Shown in pieces: positions 8,544-11,631 of a stretch of DNA of 11,631 nt. Made by a program: the position numbers and the translations under genes. Every line of letters begins with the position of its first letter. Positions within the stretch are counted from its first letter, which is position 1. This DNA is from Dentipellis sp. KUC8613 (Eukaryota; Basidiomycota; Agaricomycetes; Russulales; Hericiaceae). Below the pieces are notes generated by a model. It did no database searches and was not told the origin of the DNA. It saw only the letters and a program-made list of their open reading frames with translations. The DNA lies in NCBI GenBank assembly GCA_002286715.1, contig NSJX01000093.1, positions 43,065 through 54,695 on the forward strand, in the 5' to 3' direction.

Positions 8544-9902
8544 ATGTTGGAAGCAAAATTGAACGAGGCAGCGACCCTGAAGCGTCTTCTCGACGGTACG
8601 TCGCGTCCATGTTGTGCGCCGCAACGTCTCACCCTCCTGCGATCCCAACAGCTATCAAAGAACTCGTGCAGGACGCCAATTTCGAGTGTAACGAAGAGGG
8701 CATCGTAAGCCGCTATGCTTGCCTGCTCTTTTGAACGAGGAGTGACGCGTGTTTTCAGAATCTCCAAGCCATGGACAACTCCCACGTCGCCCTCGTCTCA
8801 GTGCTGTTGCAAGCAACTGGCTTCCGGCGCTACCGCTGCGACCGCCCGCTGCCGCTCGGCGTCAACCTTGGCTCGCTGACAAAGGTGCTCAAGTGTGCGA
8901 AGGACGACGACATCTGCACGCTCAAGGCGACGGACGATGGTGATGTCCTTAGCCTGACGTACGAGGCGCGCAGTACGTGTCTCTTCCTGACGCGACGCCC
9001 GCCCACACGCTCACCCTTCTGCACGCGCAGATGCCGATCGCATTGCGGAATACGACATGAAGCTCATGGACATCGACTCGGACACGCTCGGCATCCCGGA
9101 CACGGACTACGAGGCGCGCGTCACCATGCCTGCGTCCGAGTTCTCGCGCATCGTGCGCGACCTGTCGCTTCTCGGTGAGTCCGTGCGCATCGAGGTGTCG
9201 AAGGAGGGCGTGCGCTTCGTGAGCGACGGCGAGGCGGCCAACGGCAGCATCCTCCTCAAGCAGACCGAGGCTGCACGCCAGCGCTACCAGAACTACGGCG
9301 TGGAAGACTCGGACTCGGAGATGGAAGACGTGAAGGACGAGGGTGATGACTCAGAGGACGAGGACAAGAAGAAGAAGGTTAAGAAGGAGAAGGTCAAGAA
9401 GGAGGACAGCGACGGGGAGGAGGCAAAAGAGGGCGAAGAGGACGACGACGACGAGGTCAAGCCGAAGCCCGAAGACGATGGCGAGGAGGAGATGAGTGAC
9501 TCCGAGAACAAGAAGAAGCGGAAGAAGGCACCAACATCTGTGAGTGGCCCTGGCTGAGACGTGCGCTCGTATGCTGACCCATGACACTCGCTTCAGAACG
9601 GCAAGGCAAAGAAGAAGGTGAAGAAGAGTGCCGATGACGACGACACTTCATCGGGTGGTGTAAGCATCGAGTTGACGCAGCACGTCACTCTTACCTTCTC
9701 GCTCAAGTACCTTGTCAACTTCTCAAAAAGTGCATCGTTATCGGACACCGTTCAGCTGATGCTCAAGAACGATGTACCCCTGCTCGTAAGTCCCTTGCTG
9801 TCCCGCAAGCATATCTTCGGACTGATCATATTGTAGGTATCATATACCTTTGGTCAAGGATATATCAGGTATTACCTCGCGCCAAAGATCGGTGACGACT
9901 AG
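8544..9902 (+). CDS. PCNA: Proliferating cell nuclear antigen (sliding clamp) with large charged insertion, 360 aa, six exons
   Basis: Homotrimeric DNA sliding clamp that tethers replicative polymerases and repair factors in the nucleus. Exons: 8544-8595, 8652-8704, 8759-8972, 9031-9539, 9597-9785 and 9837-9902. All introns are short GT..AG. Diagnostic segments are visible: the start [45 protein letters not shown], the interdomain connector around residues 117-130 ([12 protein letters not shown]), [28 protein letters not shown] and the C-terminal YYLAPKI. Lys164, the ubiquitin/SUMO site, is present in SKEGVRF. Residue 127 is Gly, so the secondary yeast SUMO site is absent. Usual PCNA length is about 258-261. 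The excess of about 100 residues lies between Thr185 and Val298, as runs of Asp/Glu and Lys ending in a basic NKKKRKK cluster. Intron 4 lies inside this insertion. The fold on both sides is intact, so the clamp should be functional. Confidence 0.97.
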
Positions 9903-10040
9903 CTATGTCGTTGGGCCTCCATCTCATCGCAATATCACCTTGTTAGCTATCTCCGTTTCTGTCATGTAGTTTTTTTTTTCGTCTCAATTCAGCATAAGTA
10001 ATCTATGATGTAGTCGTCAGGTTCGTTCTGTAATATACAG
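9903..10040 (+). terminator. 3' untranslated and polyadenylation region of PCNA
   Basis: Sequence after the TAG stop is AT- and T-rich, with a run of ten T at 9970-9979 and AATATCACC near 9931. It is consistent with a fungal 3' end, but no single signal is decisive. Confidence 0.4.
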
Positions 10041-10062
10041 GTGTTAGAGTCTTTGAGGCAAC

Positions 10063-10085
10063 GCCGTCCAGGCCGGGAGGACGGC
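10063..10085. repeat. Short perfect inverted repeat (hairpin)
   Basis: GCCGTCC at 10063-10069 is the exact reverse complement of GGACGGC at 10079-10085, with a 9-base loop. The short GC-rich hairpin sits about 160 bp past the PCNA stop. Its role is unknown and chance is possible. Confidence 0.35.
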
Positions 10086-10602
10086 TGCCGCAGTGGCGGG
10101 ATGTCGAATATTCGCGGCGACCGCGCGGGCGCGTTGGCGGAAACTTGTCCTGCTTAGACTCTTACTACCACCGCCCACCACATCCGCACAGGGCAATACT
10201 GTCCTTCACTACTTTGCAGGAAGAAGGTAATAACTTCGAAGCGCGGGACAACCGCTGATGAAAAACGGGAGATCCTGTATACCCCGTATTAGAGGATCGT
10301 TAAGACCCCCTACTTATACGGGATGTATCCGTAGGCCTGCAATCCCGACTTCTGCGAGCACGGTCGTCTGGGTTTACATCGCAGGAACTGTATGTATTAT
10401 GTATGACATCGTTTCTGCTGCGACCACAGACCAAATCCTTCTAACCTCACCTCCAAACGTATCCATCTGCCATCGTGCCCGTCGCCCAATTTACTACTAA
10501 ATGCCTCTGCAGGACAGCGACGCTTTGCGACAGCTCGTACCCGAAACAGAATCAGGCTGCGGACGGCTTCGCTTTGACGCTCGTGATCTTTGATCCTGAC
10601 GG

Positions 10603-11121
10603 TCAGGGAGTAGCCAAAGCTGGTGTCGCGCTGAATGAAAACGCAGGAATCGACGAGGTAATAGGGGCTGCGGGTCCGAGATCTTCCTTCGTGAATCCGA
10701 CCGAAATGGAAGTCGTGGATACGATGGCAGTAGCGATCGGCGTCGTTGGGATGGTGGGGTTCACGATAATACGCGACGGAGATCCGGGGCTGTTCGGCAC
10801 CGACTGGGTTCTCACTGCCGACGACGCCAGCTTCGAAGACAAGGGTTTTACAGCGGGCGGCGCCAACTTTGAAGGCGAGGGCTTTATAGCGGAAGACGGC
10901 GACGGTGAGACCTTGCTCAAGGCTACTGGCGTCGGCAGGCTTGAAGCTGAATTTGCAGGACGGACCGCGCCCAAACTAATTATGAACAAGAGGTAAGATC
11001 GACAAGCGATAGTTTCGAAAGGGGAGGACCGACCTCTGAGCAGCTCGTACGGCAACTGTGCTATTAAGATCCCGGCGGAAAAATTCATGCGGCCCGTCGA
11101 TGTCGTGAGTCCCTTCCACAT
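10603..11121 (-). CDS. Possible Ser/Pro-rich protein (uncertain; antisense ORF overlaps)
   Basis: A 172-codon minus-strand frame ends in TGA at 10603. Its C-terminal two thirds are rich in Ser, Pro, Ala and Thr (SPSPSSAIKPSPSKLAPPAV and similar), as in many fungal disordered or secreted proteins. A hydrophobic, signal-like segment (MLASAIAIVALVLASQATPG) is encoded just upstream at 11273-11214 on the same strand, but no clean splice junction links the two frames. The opposite strand carries an equally long acidic, Gly-rich frame at 10475-10996 that shares third codon positions, so at most one is likely to be real. The family is not recognised. Confidence 0.25.
   Translation of the reverse strand: MWKGLTTSTGRMNFSAGILIAQLPYELLRGRSSPFETIACRSYLLFIISLGAVRPANSASSLPTPVALSKVSPSPSSAIKPSPSKLAPPAVKPLSSKLASSAVRTQSVPNSPGSPSRIIVNPTIPTTPIATAIVSTTSISVGFTKEDLGPAAPITSSIPAFSFSATPALATP
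10826..10897. repeat. Diverged tandem duplication, 2 x 36 bp
   Basis: Units 10826-10861 and 10862-10897 match at 27 of 36 positions, and eight of the nine differences are transitions. The unit length is a multiple of three, so it preserves all reading frames. It lies inside both overlapping ORFs and gives a 12-residue repeat in each. Confidence 0.7.
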
Positions 11122-11430
11122 TAGAGCTTCGAAAGCGGCGACGGTAAGTCGCCGAGTACGTCGTACACCACTTGGTAGGAAATAATATGTGCGTACCGAA
11201 CAGGGATCATATAACCAGGGGTTGCTTGTGAAGCTAGCACCAGGGCAACAATGGCAATGGCAGAGGCAAGCATGACGAGAAATTTATACAGGTATTTAGT
11301 GGGTGGACCGCTAATCTTGCGCACAAAATTTCGGCCTGAAAATTGGCAGGGTGGTAGCCCTATATATGAACGTCTCCCACACCAATTTGCTAAGAAATTG
11401 GCGGTCCCGTTTTCGAGAAATTTAAATAAC

Positions 11431-11631
11431 AAGGTGGGGGGTGTTCCAGCAGGACAGAGTAAACAAGAGTAAACAGAGACGACGCGTCAAGCCTCCCCAG
11501 CGCCACAGCAGCGTGGAAAATACCTTCTGCATTAGGCACGACGCGTCTTGAAGCCTCCAAGGCTGCTTCAGCCTTATGTAGGGCCTATACACCCTTGCCT
11601 CGCCTACAGAGGCTACCATTGTCGACCTCGC
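11431..11631 (+). mobile_element. Possible polypurine tract and start of an LTR (edge, unproven)
   Basis: A purine-rich tract AAGGTGGGGGG at 11431-11441 is followed at once by TG, as at the polypurine tract/3' LTR junction of retrotransposons. The sequence runs off the window, so no LTR end, target-site duplication or second LTR can be seen, and no reverse transcriptase or integrase frame is visible upstream. The segment also holds two GACGCGTC sites (11481-11488 and 11540-11547), each followed by AAGCCTCC. A promoter of a gene beyond the edge is an equally good reading. Confidence 0.2.

Noticed and set aside
9303..9539. Unspliced intron as the explanation for the charged PCNA segment
   Set aside because: The frame stays open for over 300 bp with Asp/Glu/Lys codons. 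No donor/acceptor pair with a fungal-sized intron was found that restores the usual length, and flanking introns are only 45-60 bp.

Overview
The window looks like nuclear DNA of a filamentous basidiomycete (Agaricomycete-type) fungus. The evidence is dense 45-62 bp GT..AG introns, CT-rich stretches just upstream of start codons, multi-exon secreted pepsin-type aspartic proteases, and an eukaryotic PCNA gene split by five short introns. No bacterial operon features, CRISPR arrays, rRNA or convincing tRNA were seen. All gene models are hand-spliced from the sequence without transcript data.

Layout. Positions 1-118 are a truncated, almost identical copy of part of the last exon of the aspartic protease gene at 5032-6409, cut by the left edge of the window. 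It stops abruptly beside a block (142-298) with 15 copies of the palindrome CTAG. From there to about 2.6 kb there is no intact gene. Several minus-strand open segments carry splice-like borders and in-frame stops, so this is probably a decayed gene. A second CTAG cluster with exact 9-bp spacing lies at 2540-2570. From 3429 to 6409 two aspartic protease paralogs face each other tail to tail (plus strand 3429-4737, 380 aa; minus strand 6409-5032, 400 aa). Their intron positions and phases match and the second exon is the same length, so they descend from one ancestral gene. The minus-strand paralog has an unusual first active-site motif, Asp-Cys-Gly instead of Asp-Thr-Gly.

A three-exon minus-strand gene for an unrecognised Ser/Arg-rich 233-residue protein follows (7844-7033). 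The region 7845-8543 separates it from the divergently transcribed PCNA gene (8544-9902, six exons, 360 aa). That PCNA keeps the hallmarks of the sliding clamp, including Lys164 and the interdomain connector. However, a highly charged insertion of about 100 residues sits in the second domain, in the loop just after residue 185. A GACGCGTC site (MluI cell-cycle-box core) lies about 80 bp upstream of its ATG. The last 1.7 kb holds two overlapping antisense ORFs of uncertain status, a diverged 36-bp tandem repeat, and a possible polypurine tract/LTR junction near the right edge.

Functionally, the window mixes a housekeeping replication gene with a locally duplicating and decaying secreted-protease cluster. 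The proteases probably digest external protein. Nothing ties them functionally to PCNA. The most unusual signals are the CTAG arrays, the PCNA insertion, the DCG-motif protease, and the recent truncated duplication at the left edge.
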